Assembly: GCA_963975935.1 (NCBI GenBank)
Contig: CAXBIQ010000007.1
Span: forward strand, 62,001 to 126,000
Direction: 5' to 3'
Source: Planktosalinus sp963975935
Lineage (GTDB): Bacteria > Bacteroidota > Bacteroidia > Flavobacteriales > Flavobacteriaceae
DNA: 64,000 bases
The stretch's first letter is position 1. Each line of letters opens with the position of its first letter. Of this stretch, positions 42,383 through 50,769 are shown in pieces. The notes under the pieces were generated by a model. It worked only from the letters and a program-made list of their open reading frames with translations. It did no database searches and was not told where the DNA came from. Made by a program: the position numbers and the translations under genes.

Positions 42383-43030
42383 TTAATTTTCAAAAGCATA
42401 TTTTACAATATTAGCGCCCATTTGCAATGCTTTTTGTCTCACTTCTTCAGGATTGTTGTGAATTTCCTGATTTTCCCAGCCATTCCCTAAATCTGTCTCA
42501 TAAGTATACAGAACAATAAGCCGATCTTCATGATAAATCCCAAAAGCCTGCGGGGGTTTGTTATCGTGCTCGTGTATTTTAGGAATTCCATTTTGAAATT
42601 TATAGTGATAGTCAAAAATGGGATGGGAAGCCGGCAACTCGACAAGTTCTTTTTCAGGAAAAAGTTTTTTGAGTTCGGGCCTCAAGAAAACATCCATTCC
42701 ATAATTGTCATCAATATGTAAAAAACCTCCACTCAAGAGGTATTTTCGCAAGTTCTCCTGATCTTCCGGAGTAAAGAAAACATTTCCATGACCTGTCATA
42801 TGAACCAGAGGGTATTGAAATATTTCCACACTTGATGTTTCAACGGTTTGGGGTTTGTCATCCAGTTTTGTGTTGATGTTTTGATTGCAAAACCTGATAA
42901 GATTGGGCAATGATGTTGGGTTTGCATACCAATCCCCTCCTCCATTATATTTTAAGACAGCGATTTCTTGTCCAAACGAGTTTAAACTAAATAAAAAAAG
43001 TAGAAATATAATTTGCTTGAATGAACTCAT
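42383..43030 (-). CDS. DUF4159 secreted protein
   Basis: A 215-residue protein with a signal peptide (MSSFKQIIFLLFLFSLNSFG, cleavage about 20). The rest is a DUF4159 domain with a class I amidotransferase-like fold: VHMTGHGNVFFTPEDQENLR, GGFLHIDDNYGMDVFLRPEL and FDYHYKFQNGIPKIHEHD. No catalytic triad is confirmed. The ChaN-like gene lies 8 nt upstream and the permease 15 nt downstream. Confidence 0.85.
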   Translation of the reverse strand: MSSFKQIIFLLFLFSLNSFGQEIAVLKYNGGGDWYANPTSLPNLIRFCNQNINTKLDDKPQTVETSSVEIFQYPLVHMTGHGNVFFTPEDQENLRKYLLSGGFLHIDDNYGMDVFLRPELKKLFPEKELVELPASHPIFDYHYKFQNGIPKIHEHDNKPPQAFGIYHEDRLIVLYTYETDLGNGWENQEIHNNPEEVRQKALQMGANIVKYAFEN

Positions 43031-43038
43031 GGTTTTTA

Positions 43039-43893
43039 TTAATAGGTTTTTGTCACTTTTTCGTCCACAACAATTATAAAGTCAGCTTTACCGGAATGCT
43101 CCTCTTCTAAAAATGAAATATCCTTTTGAGTAACCGTGGAAAGGGTACCATATTTCAAATCAGGTTCCGTTAACTTTAAATACCACAAAATTCCTTCATA
43201 ATAGTCACTGTGGTAGGCACCATTGTAATGTATAAATTTAGCGTTTTCTTTTCTTTTTTTCAGAATAAAATATGCCATCGTTGCGTCTTTGATAGCCTGG
43301 GCTTTCACAAGTTCAGGAGTACCGTGATCACCCATCATCTCAAGGATATTTTTATAGGTAGGCAAATCGGGATCAAAAGGAATAGGCAAAGGAGCTATCC
43401 AATTTTTCTCTTGTTCAGAAAGGGTGTCAAGTACAGGAAAACCATTTCTATAGACCAAATTCGCATATCGACGTGGAATATTTGTCGCAATAAAAGTTAA
43501 GTCATTATTTTTAGCTAAATCCAACAGAGGTTTGTAATCTGTTTTATAGTTGCTCCACAATCTTGCCAGCGTGTCCAGCCCTTTTTGGTCTATTTCCCTT
43601 TTAAGATAAGAGTTTAAAGCCTGTTGATTATCTGCTTCAAACATTTCTGCACCAAGTACTACACTATCTGTTTCAATAAGATCTGTTGTTATCTCAAGCT
43701 GAAGCCAGTGAGCAATAGCACTGTTATGCTGTTCACCAAATAATATGATTTCTTTTTCATCAAGTTGATTCACCACTTCTTCATATCCAATCTCGACCCC
43801 CTCTGAAGTATAAATTGTATAAGCTTTCTTATGTTGGGAATTCACTGTCAAAACGGAGACAAAAGCTAATAATACCAGACAAGCAACTCTCAT
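43039..43893 (-). CDS. ChaN-family (Tiki-like) haem-binding protein
   Basis: A 284-residue protein with a signal peptide (MRVACLVLLAFVSVLTVNS, cleaved about residue 20). The ChaN domain has EIILFGEQHNSAIAHWLQL near 48-66, then GAEMFEADNQQALNSYL and a C-terminal HYNGAYHSDYYEGILWYL. ChaN proteins bind haem and are found with iron uptake systems in Proteobacteria; no such system is visible here. It precedes the DUF4159 gene by 8 nt. Confidence 0.88.
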   Translation of the reverse strand: MRVACLVLLAFVSVLTVNSQHKKAYTIYTSEGVEIGYEEVVNQLDEKEIILFGEQHNSAIAHWLQLEITTDLIETDSVVLGAEMFEADNQQALNSYLKREIDQKGLDTLARLWSNYKTDYKPLLDLAKNNDLTFIATNIPRRYANLVYRNGFPVLDTLSEQEKNWIAPLPIPFDPDLPTYKNILEMMGDHGTPELVKAQAIKDATMAYFILKKRKENAKFIHYNGAYHSDYYEGILWYLKLTEPDLKYGTLSTVTQKDISFLEEEHSGKADFIIVVDEKVTKTY

Positions 43894-43923
43894 TCTAAAT
43901 GAATTTTAATTCCTGCTAAAATA

Positions 43924-43959
43924 AAAAATAAAAACCGACCTATTTAGTATAGGCCGGTT
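43924..43959 (-). terminator. Terminator after the 128-residue secreted protein gene
   Basis: On the minus strand AACCGGCCTAT and ATAGGTCGGTT form an 11-bp stem with one G.U pair, followed by TTTATTTTTTAT. It lies about 30 nt after the stop codon at 43989. Confidence 0.82.
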
Positions 43960-43988
43960 AATTTTATTGATTAGTAAAGCAAAAGAAT

Positions 43989-44375
43989 TTAATCTATCGC
44001 CTTATCTTTTTTCTCATCACAAACACATGTGCACTTTTTACCATCAATCATTACTTCTTTTGTTGCTACTTCTGTGGGTTTACCACGTTGAATACCATCA
44101 ATGGCTGTACCATCATCCCGTTTTTTATCAACGTCAATCTTTGTAGTTTTTTGATCAACAACTTTTTCTTCCCTTGAGCTCTGATTGGTTTCTTCAGTTC
44201 CTTCTACTTTCACGATGCTTTTTTCAGTATCAACATCTGTTTTAGATACTGTTTCCACATCAGTTCCCACAACGGTTACTTTTTCAACAGTTGTTTCTTT
44301 TTTCTTATTTTCATTGTTTTGTGCACTCAAAATAAAGGGCATTAAAACAATTATCATTAACATTAAATTTTTCAT
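43989..44375 (-). CDS. Secreted Thr/Lys/Glu-rich protein of unknown function
   Basis: A 128-residue protein with a signal peptide (MKNLMLMIIVLMPFILSA). The mature part is low-complexity and hydrophilic (TTVEKVTVVGTDVETVSKTD), and ends with a cysteine cluster KKCTCVCDEKKDK that might bind a metal or form disulphides. I do not recognise a family. A TACATTTG box lies upstream, so it appears to be a real, independently transcribed gene. Confidence 0.65.
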   Translation of the reverse strand: MKNLMLMIIVLMPFILSAQNNENKKKETTVEKVTVVGTDVETVSKTDVDTEKSIVKVEGTEETNQSSREEKVVDQKTTKIDVDKKRDDGTAIDGIQRGKPTEVATKEVMIDGKKCTCVCDEKKDKAID

Positions 44376-44414
44376 AATTACTGTATTTTGTTTGATTTAG
44401 TTTATTAACGTTAA

Positions 44415-44422
44415 CAAATGTA
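44415..44422 (-). promoter_or_regulatory. -7 box for the 128-residue secreted protein
   Basis: TACATTTG on the minus strand, 40 nt before the ATG. It is followed by TTAACGTTAA, a short palindrome of unknown meaning. Confidence 0.4.
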
Positions 44423-44576
44423 CTCATTATGTATTATAAAATATATAATGTTTTATTAAATATTATTAATATAATTTTAAATATTAAGCATTTATTAAAT
44501 TAAAACATAATCTGGTTTTAAAAATTAGCATGCCTTTAAAGTTGGATTTTTCACCCTTCATAAAGCTTTATAAAAA

Positions 44577-44607
44577 TTGATAATTCCTTTTTAATTGTTT
44601 AAATTTG
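44577..44607 (+). promoter_or_regulatory. Thiolase gene promoter
   Basis: TTG (44577-44579), 20-nt spacer and TAAATTTG (44600-44607) match the -33/-7 consensus. The ATG of the thiolase gene is at 44634. Confidence 0.65.
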
Positions 44608-44633
44608 ACTCTTCAATAAATATTAAAAATTTC

Positions 44634-45812
44634 ATGAGTAAAAAAGTAGTTATAGTATCAGCAGCTAGAACTCCAATTGGAAGTTTTATGGGTGGTTTAT
44701 CGTCACTAACTGCTACACAATTGGGCAGTATCGCAATAAAAGGTGCCCTTGCAAAAATAAATTTAAAACCGGAACTCGTTCAAGAAGTTTTAATGGGAAA
44801 TGTTGTGCAGGCCGGAGTGGGTCAGGCACCTGCCAGACAAGCATCTATGGGTGCTGGAATTCCTGATACTGTAAGTTGTACAACAGTTAACAAAGTATGT
44901 GCTTCCGGAATGAAAGCCGTTATGCAAGCTGCTCAAGCCATAAAATCTGGCGATGTAGATATTGTCGTTGCTGGGGGTATGGAAAGTATGAGTAATATTC
45001 CTCACTATACACATATGCGCAGCGGAAATAAATTTGGACCTGTAACTATGGAAGACGGCATGCAAAAGGATGGACTTGTTGATGCTTATGACAAAAATGC
45101 TATGGGTGTTTGTGCTGACCTCTGTGCCACAGAACATAATTTTTCCAGAGAAGAGCAGGACACATTTGCTGTTCAATCATACAAACGCGCTGCATTGGCG
45201 TGGAAAGAAGGAAAATTTGAAAATGAAATTGTTCCTGTTGAAGTCCCCCAGCGTCGCGGTGAACCAGTAATTGTCTCTGAAGATGAAGAATACAGAAACG
45301 TTTTTATTGATAAAATCCCATCGTTGAGACCGGCTTTCTCTAAAGACGGAACCGTTACAGCTGCCAATTCCTCGACTATCAATGATGGTGCTGGCGCAAT
45401 GGTTTTAATGAGTGAAGAAAAAGCAAATGAATTGGGCTTAAAGCCCCTAGCTTATATTAAAAGTTATGCAGATGCTGCACAAGAACCCAAATGGTTTACT
45501 ACCGCTCCTGCCAAAGCCCTCCCTTTGGCAATAGATAAAGCAGGTATTTCAATTGAAGATGTTGATTTCTTTGAATTCAACGAGGCTTTTGCTGTTGTCG
45601 GGCTTGCAAACATGAAACTTTTAGGACTTACCGATAAAAATGTAAATGTGAACGGAGGAGCTGTTTCTTTAGGCCATCCTCTGGGTTGTAGTGGTGTGCG
45701 CATTTTAATTACACTACTCAATGTCCTGGAACAAAACAATGGAAAAATTGGTGCTGCAGCAATTTGTAATGGTGGTGGTGGCGCATCAGCTATGGTAATT
45801 GAGCGCATTTAA
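44634..45812 (+). CDS. Acetyl-CoA C-acetyltransferase (thiolase)
   Basis: A 392-residue enzyme from the ATG at 44634 (MSKKVVIVSAARTPIG); a longer frame starting at a TTG overlaps the promoter and is rejected. The nucleophile is C89 (VNKVCASGMKA). Near the end are GGAVSLGHPLGCSG (His) and the general base in ICNGGGGASAMVI. It condenses or cleaves acetoacetyl-CoA. The assignment to degradative or biosynthetic thiolase cannot be made, since no fad or phb genes are near. Confidence 0.94.
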   Translation: MSKKVVIVSAARTPIGSFMGGLSSLTATQLGSIAIKGALAKINLKPELVQEVLMGNVVQAGVGQAPARQASMGAGIPDTVSCTTVNKVCASGMKAVMQAAQAIKSGDVDIVVAGGMESMSNIPHYTHMRSGNKFGPVTMEDGMQKDGLVDAYDKNAMGVCADLCATEHNFSREEQDTFAVQSYKRAALAWKEGKFENEIVPVEVPQRRGEPVIVSEDEEYRNVFIDKIPSLRPAFSKDGTVTAANSSTINDGAGAMVLMSEEKANELGLKPLAYIKSYADAAQEPKWFTTAPAKALPLAIDKAGISIEDVDFFEFNEAFAVVGLANMKLLGLTDKNVNVNGGAVSLGHPLGCSGVRILITLLNVLEQNNGKIGAAAICNGGGGASAMVIERI

Positions 45813-45876
45813 CCAAATTGATTGAATCAAATGATTAGATAGTGTTGCTAATGAATTCAATCCAACATACTCTTTA

Positions 45877-46626
45877 ATGAACTACGGCTTTTGTAATTTA
45901 AGTATAGTGCCCGTAAGACTGGAAGCTTCTAATACCAGTGAAATGGTTACCCAACTTTTATATGGTGATCACTTTAAAATTACTGAAGTGCGAAAGACAT
46001 GGTGTAAAATCCGTATGATACACGACGACTATGAGGGCTGGATTGATTGCAAACAGTATTTTGAAATATCATCTGAAGAATATCATCGATTAACCGAAAC
46101 CGCCCCCAAGCTCACTTCTGATATCATGGAATTTGTTTCTGATGCATCAGGACAACTCATTGCAATTCCCATGGGATCAAACCTCAACGTGATTTCTTTA
46201 TTGAACCACTCCCACGATGGTAATTTTCACCAAGGCGCCCTCCCAAAAGAACATCTTGTTTTAACGGCGTTAATGTATCTTAACACCCCCTATTTATGGG
46301 GCGGAAAAACTCCTTTTGGCATAGACTGCAGCGGTTTTACACAAATGGTTTACAAATTAAACGGTCATAAGCTTTTTCGGGATGCAAAACAACAGGCCAC
46401 CCAAGGAGAGTCTTTAAGTTTTATTGAGGAAAGTGAACCCGGGGACCTTGCATTTTTTGATAATGAAGAAGGTATAATCACACATGTGGGCATCATCATG
46501 TCTGACAATCACATAATTCACGCCCACGGTAAAGTGCGTATTGATCGTTTAGATCACAGCGGAATTTTTAATACCGAAACCAAAAAACATAGCCATAAAC
46601 TCAGGGTAATTAAAAGAATTATATAA
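45877..46626 (+). CDS. NlpC/P60 (C40) peptidase with SH3 domains
   Basis: A 249-residue protein without an obvious signal peptide. Residues about 1-115 form two SH3-like domains (TQLLYGDHFKITEVRKTWCK). The C40 domain has the nucleophile Cys in FGIDCSGFTQMVYKLNG (about 151), and His in ITHVGIIMSDNHIIHAHGKV. It would cut gamma-D-glutamyl-diamino acid bonds of murein peptides. It follows the thiolase gene by 64 nt and is convergent with the TPR gene. Confidence 0.92.
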   Translation: MNYGFCNLSIVPVRLEASNTSEMVTQLLYGDHFKITEVRKTWCKIRMIHDDYEGWIDCKQYFEISSEEYHRLTETAPKLTSDIMEFVSDASGQLIAIPMGSNLNVISLLNHSHDGNFHQGALPKEHLVLTALMYLNTPYLWGGKTPFGIDCSGFTQMVYKLNGHKLFRDAKQQATQGESLSFIEESEPGDLAFFDNEEGIITHVGIIMSDNHIIHAHGKVRIDRLDHSGIFNTETKKHSHKLRVIKRII

Positions 46627-46645
46627 GATTTAGATTTACTAAACT

Positions 46646-46675
46646 AAAAAAGCCGGGAAAATTCCCGGCTTTTTT
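46646..46675. terminator. Bidirectional terminator (C40 peptidase / TPR gene)
   Basis: AAAAAAGCCGGGAA and TTCCCGGCTTTTTT form a 14-bp near-palindrome (46646-46675) with A/T tracts on both sides. It sits between convergent genes. Confidence 0.9.
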
Positions 46676-46694
46676 ATGTAACATTTTAAGGATA

Positions 46695-47966
46695 TTAATT
46701 GTCTTCTAAAGCTTCAACTTTTGCTTTCATCTCATTGAATTTTGCATCCTCTCCGGTTATGGAGTAAATATTCATGAGGGTTCTCGCAATATTTACATTA
46801 TCTGGCCTTGCTTGAAAAGCGCTTTCCAAATATGGTACAGCTTCTTTGTACATTCCTTCCCTTTTATCGCGAAGTTCATCATAACGCTTATTATCTGCAG
46901 CAGAAGTTCCCAATGAATTCATTTCTTCAATAATTGCATCTTCCTGATCTAGAATCAGTACCGCCATGTTTACTTTTGCGTTATGGTAATCAGGATCCAA
47001 TTCTATCGCCTTTGTGTAATACTCCATGGCTTTTTCAGTTTCGCCGATGCTTGCTGAACTCACCCCAAGATTATAAAAAAGCTCAGGGTTTTCGGGATCT
47101 GAATCAACTACTTTTTGCATTAATTGATTATAGGTTTTCATATCATTGAGCTTCAAAGCAAGTGCCGCTTCAGCTCTGACAAGTGAAATATCATCAGGGT
47201 TTTCTTTTTTTGCATCAGCAATGATTTTTTTTGCCTTTTCCACTTCACCTTTATCAACATATATTGCACTTAAATCCCTTAAAATAAGACGGCGTTTTGA
47301 CTCACCCATTCTTTCTGATGGTTTAAAATAATTGCCTGACATAATTTCCAAATCCCTTTCTCCTTCACTTGCAAAGGGTTTTACTTCACCGGTCTCTCTG
47401 CTTGTAGCAACATATTCCTTTTCAATTCCGGTATACCCCAAATCCAACAATTCTTCGTAATGCTTCATGGCAAGGTCATATTTTTGTGCATTCATAGCAT
47501 TTCCGGCAGCATAAAACAAATAAGATGTATCTTTTTTACTGATAGTATACCCTGCATATAGTTTATTTGATGCTGCTTCATAACGCTCGGCATTTTGATC
47601 ATCAATAGCTGAATTTACTAATCTTACTACTAGATTTTGAATTTCTTTTTTTGCTTCTTCTGTGTAATTTTGTTTTCCGGAAGATTCAATTTCAATTACC
47701 TTTTTGAAAGACTCGGCCGCAGTAACAAGGTCTTTTTCAGCGGTACCGCTAGACCCCATATAAGCCTGACCTTTATAAAGGTAGTATTCTGCTTTTTGAT
47801 CATCATCTGCTGAAGCTATGGATCCTTCAATTGTAGCCAGTGTATTTTTAGCTTCTACGAAAGAACCCTCTTTAATTTCCTTTGAGGCCTGCCTCAATTC
47901 TTTCTTTTGGGAATAAGTCATTACAGTGATGGACAAAGCTGCAATTATTAATATTGATTTTTTCAT
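46695..47966 (-). CDS. Tetratricopeptide-repeat protein
   Basis: A 423-residue protein with a signal peptide (MKKSILIIAALSITVMTYS). At least six TPR units follow, the clearest being NPELFYNLGVSSASIGETEKAMEYYTKAIE-type near 300-335. It is probably periplasmic or outer-membrane associated and mediates protein contacts; no partner is evident. It lies 20 nt after gyrA and may be partly co-transcribed with it. Confidence 0.88.
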   Translation of the reverse strand: MKKSILIIAALSITVMTYSQKKELRQASKEIKEGSFVEAKNTLATIEGSIASADDDQKAEYYLYKGQAYMGSSGTAEKDLVTAAESFKKVIEIESSGKQNYTEEAKKEIQNLVVRLVNSAIDDQNAERYEAASNKLYAGYTISKKDTSYLFYAAGNAMNAQKYDLAMKHYEELLDLGYTGIEKEYVATSRETGEVKPFASEGERDLEIMSGNYFKPSERMGESKRRLILRDLSAIYVDKGEVEKAKKIIADAKKENPDDISLVRAEAALALKLNDMKTYNQLMQKVVDSDPENPELFYNLGVSSASIGETEKAMEYYTKAIELDPDYHNAKVNMAVLILDQEDAIIEEMNSLGTSAADNKRYDELRDKREGMYKEAVPYLESAFQARPDNVNIARTLMNIYSITGEDAKFNEMKAKVEALEDN

Positions 47967-47986
47967 TTTTTAAAAGTTTATAGTTT

Positions 47987-50518
47987 CTATTCTGTTATAT
48001 TGGAATCTGCAATATCTGTTCCATTCTCCATATCAGCTGGTATATCTACCTCAACATCATCTTTCATGGTTTTTGCCACAGCAGCAATTGCATCATCTTC
48101 CCTTACTTTTATCAAGCGAACCCCTTGTGTGGCCCTGCCCATTACCCGAAGGTCATCTACAGACATTCTAATGGCGATACCTGATTTATTAATAATCATT
48201 AAATCATCTGTTTCGCTCACACTTTTAATTGCTACAAGACTTCCTGTTTTTTCAGTAATCGAAATGGTTTTTACGCCTTTTCCGCCGCGGTTGGTGATGC
48301 GGTATATAGCTTCTCCGTCCTCGGGGTCATCAATAAAGGTGCGCTTGCCATAGCCGTTCTCAGAAACTACTAATACGGTTTCTACTTTTGGCTTTTCAAT
48401 GGTAATCATTCCAACCACTTCATCTTTATCGTTTGCAAGGGTAATACCTCTTACGCCTGAAGCATTTCTGCCCATAGGCCTTGTTTTCTCTTCTTCAAAC
48501 CGAACTGCTTTACCAGATTTAACCGCAAGCATAATCTGGCTGTCACCGGTCGTAAGTTTAGCTTCAAGCAGTTCATCATCTTCACGAATGGTAATCGCAT
48601 TGATACCATTTGTTCTGGGTCTAGAATATTGCTCAAGCGGGGTTTTCTTGACCTGCCCTTTTTTAGTTGCCATAATGACAAAATGGCTATTGATATAGTC
48701 TTCATCTTTTAAATCCTGGACACAAATAAAGGCTTTTACTTTATCATCCTGCTCAATATTGATCAGATTTTGGATTGCCCTTCCTTTTGAAGTTCGGGTT
48801 CCTTCAGGTATTTCAAAAACACGCATCCAGAAACATTTTCCTTTTTGCGTGAAGAAAAGCATATATTGGTGGTTGGTTCCAACAAAAAGATGCTCCAGGA
48901 AATCTTCATTACGAGTTGCTGATGCTTTTTGACCTACACCTCCCCTGTTTTGGGTTTTGTATTCATTTAACGGCGTGCGTTTTATATAACCTGCGTGCGA
49001 TATGGTAATTACAACCTTTTCATCGGCAATTAAATCGGTAATGGAAACATCTCCTCCTGCATATTCAATAGTTGATCTTCTTTCATCTCCATATTTATTT
49101 TTGATATCGAGAAGTTCCTCTTTAATGATTTCCATTCTTCTCTCAACACTCGCAAGAATGTCTTTGTAATCCTGGATGGTTTTCATCAGTTCTTCATACT
49201 CACTGCGCAATTTGTCTTGTTCCAGACCGGTTAATTGACGTAGACGCATTTCAACAATGGCTTTCGCTTGAATCTCTGAAAGCTCAAAACTTTCCATCAA
49301 TTTTTGACGGGCCTCATCAGCATTTGAAGAGGCTCTTATGAGTCGTATCACTTCATCTATATTGTCTGAAGCGATAATGAGACCTTCCAGAATGTGAGCT
49401 CTTTCTTCTGCTTTGCGAAGTAAGTATTCTGTTCTTCTTACTACAACCTCGTGACGGTGCTCTACAAAGTACTGAATCAATTGTTTTAAATTCAACATTT
49501 GAGGCCTTCCTTTTACAAGGGCAATATTGTTTACACTAAAGGAAGATTGAAGTGATGTATACTTATAAAGAGTATTTAATACAATATTGGGAACGGCATC
49601 TCTTTTTAAAATATAAACAATGCGCATTCCGTTCCTGTCAGATTCATCGCGTATGTTGGATATACCTTCTATTTTCTTTTCATTAACCAAATCTGCCGTT
49701 TTTTTGATCATGTCGGCTTTATTGATTTGGTAAGGAATTTCAGTTACTACAATTGATTCTTTCCCATTGACTTCTTCAAAAGTTACTTTTGCCCTTACCA
49801 CTACCCTTCCTCGGCCTGTTTCAAAGGCTTCTTTCACACCTTCATAGCCATAAATGGTACCGCCTGTTGGAAAATCAGGGGCTTTTATATGGGTCATTAA
49901 TTCTGAAATCTCAATATCATTGTTATCGATATATGCAATTGTTCCGTCAATAACTTCTGAGAGGTTATGTGGGGGCATATTAGTAGCCATACCCACAGCA
50001 ATTCCGGAAGCACCATTTATAAGCAAACCGGGGACACGGGTGGGAAGAACCGTGGGCTCTTCTAGAGTGTCATCAAAATTTAATTGAAAATCAACGGTTT
50101 CTTTGTCGATGTCTGCAAGCATATCTTCTGATATTTTTCGCATACGGGCTTCTGTATATCGCATTGCAGCGGGGCTATCTCCGTCAATGGAACCAAAGTT
50201 TCCCTGACCATCAACAAGCATATAGCGTAAGCTCCATTCCTGAGCCATACGCACCATTGCGTCATAGACAGATGTATCACCATGAGGGTGATATTTACCC
50301 AAAACTTCTCCAACAATTCTTGCTGATTTTTTGTGGGCGGTATTAGACCTCACGCCCAGCTCGTGCATTCCGAATAATACACGTCTGTGAACAGGTTTCA
50401 TTCCATCTCTAACATCGGGAAGCGCACGTGACACAATGACTGACATTGAGTAGTCAATGTATGCTGATTTCATCTCATCTTCGATGTTGATTGGAATCAA
50501 TTTTTCACCTTCATTCAT
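47987..50518 (-). CDS. gyrA: DNA gyrase subunit A
   Basis: An 843-residue subunit that cuts and rejoins DNA during negative supercoiling. Catalytic Y121 lies in AAMRYTEARMRK. The quinolone-resistance region reads YHPHGDTSVYDAM: Thr at the position of E. coli Ser83, with Asp86 at Asp87. A long C-terminal beta-pinwheel carries the GyrA box-like QNRGGVGQKA. gyrB is not adjacent. A -7 box lies upstream, and clpC is divergent. Confidence 0.97.
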   Translation of the reverse strand: MNEGEKLIPINIEDEMKSAYIDYSMSVIVSRALPDVRDGMKPVHRRVLFGMHELGVRSNTAHKKSARIVGEVLGKYHPHGDTSVYDAMVRMAQEWSLRYMLVDGQGNFGSIDGDSPAAMRYTEARMRKISEDMLADIDKETVDFQLNFDDTLEEPTVLPTRVPGLLINGASGIAVGMATNMPPHNLSEVIDGTIAYIDNNDIEISELMTHIKAPDFPTGGTIYGYEGVKEAFETGRGRVVVRAKVTFEEVNGKESIVVTEIPYQINKADMIKKTADLVNEKKIEGISNIRDESDRNGMRIVYILKRDAVPNIVLNTLYKYTSLQSSFSVNNIALVKGRPQMLNLKQLIQYFVEHRHEVVVRRTEYLLRKAEERAHILEGLIIASDNIDEVIRLIRASSNADEARQKLMESFELSEIQAKAIVEMRLRQLTGLEQDKLRSEYEELMKTIQDYKDILASVERRMEIIKEELLDIKNKYGDERRSTIEYAGGDVSITDLIADEKVVITISHAGYIKRTPLNEYKTQNRGGVGQKASATRNEDFLEHLFVGTNHQYMLFFTQKGKCFWMRVFEIPEGTRTSKGRAIQNLINIEQDDKVKAFICVQDLKDEDYINSHFVIMATKKGQVKKTPLEQYSRPRTNGINAITIREDDELLEAKLTTGDSQIMLAVKSGKAVRFEEEKTRPMGRNASGVRGITLANDKDEVVGMITIEKPKVETVLVVSENGYGKRTFIDDPEDGEAIYRITNRGGKGVKTISITEKTGSLVAIKSVSETDDLMIINKSGIAIRMSVDDLRVMGRATQGVRLIKVREDDAIAAVAKTMKDDVEVDIPADMENGTDIADSNITE

Positions 50519-50539
50519 ATAGATTATTATTTAGGTTAT

Positions 50540-50547
50540 CAAATTTA
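50540..50547 (-). promoter_or_regulatory. gyrA -7 box
   Basis: TAAATTTG on the minus strand fits TAnnTTTG, 21 nt before the gyrA ATG. No convincing -33 box. Confidence 0.45.
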
Positions 50548-50769
50548 AATTTATCGGGCAATATACGGCTTTTAAAGCTTTTTTTGCCTAAAAAAAAGCG
50601 CGTTTATACACTATTTTATTAACAAAAAAACTCCAATAATCGGTTAATAAATACTTTACTTTTTATTTTGTTTTTGAAAAGTTTTTTTGTCTTTTTACTA
50701 CATACCCTTAAGCTAGGAATAGTTTTTGTACAGTTTATTTTGTAATTTTATACACTTAGAAAAAATACT

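Noticed and set aside
44376..44570. A small RNA gene upstream of the thiolase gene
   Set aside because: No stable structure or terminator; only AT-rich spacing and promoters are visible.
45464..45808. Minus-strand frame over the thiolase gene
   Set aside because: Antisense shadow caused by the alanine/glycine-rich coding sequence.
48000..48698. Plus-strand frames over the gyrA C-terminal part
   Set aside because: Antisense shadows; the gyrA reading frame is uninterrupted.
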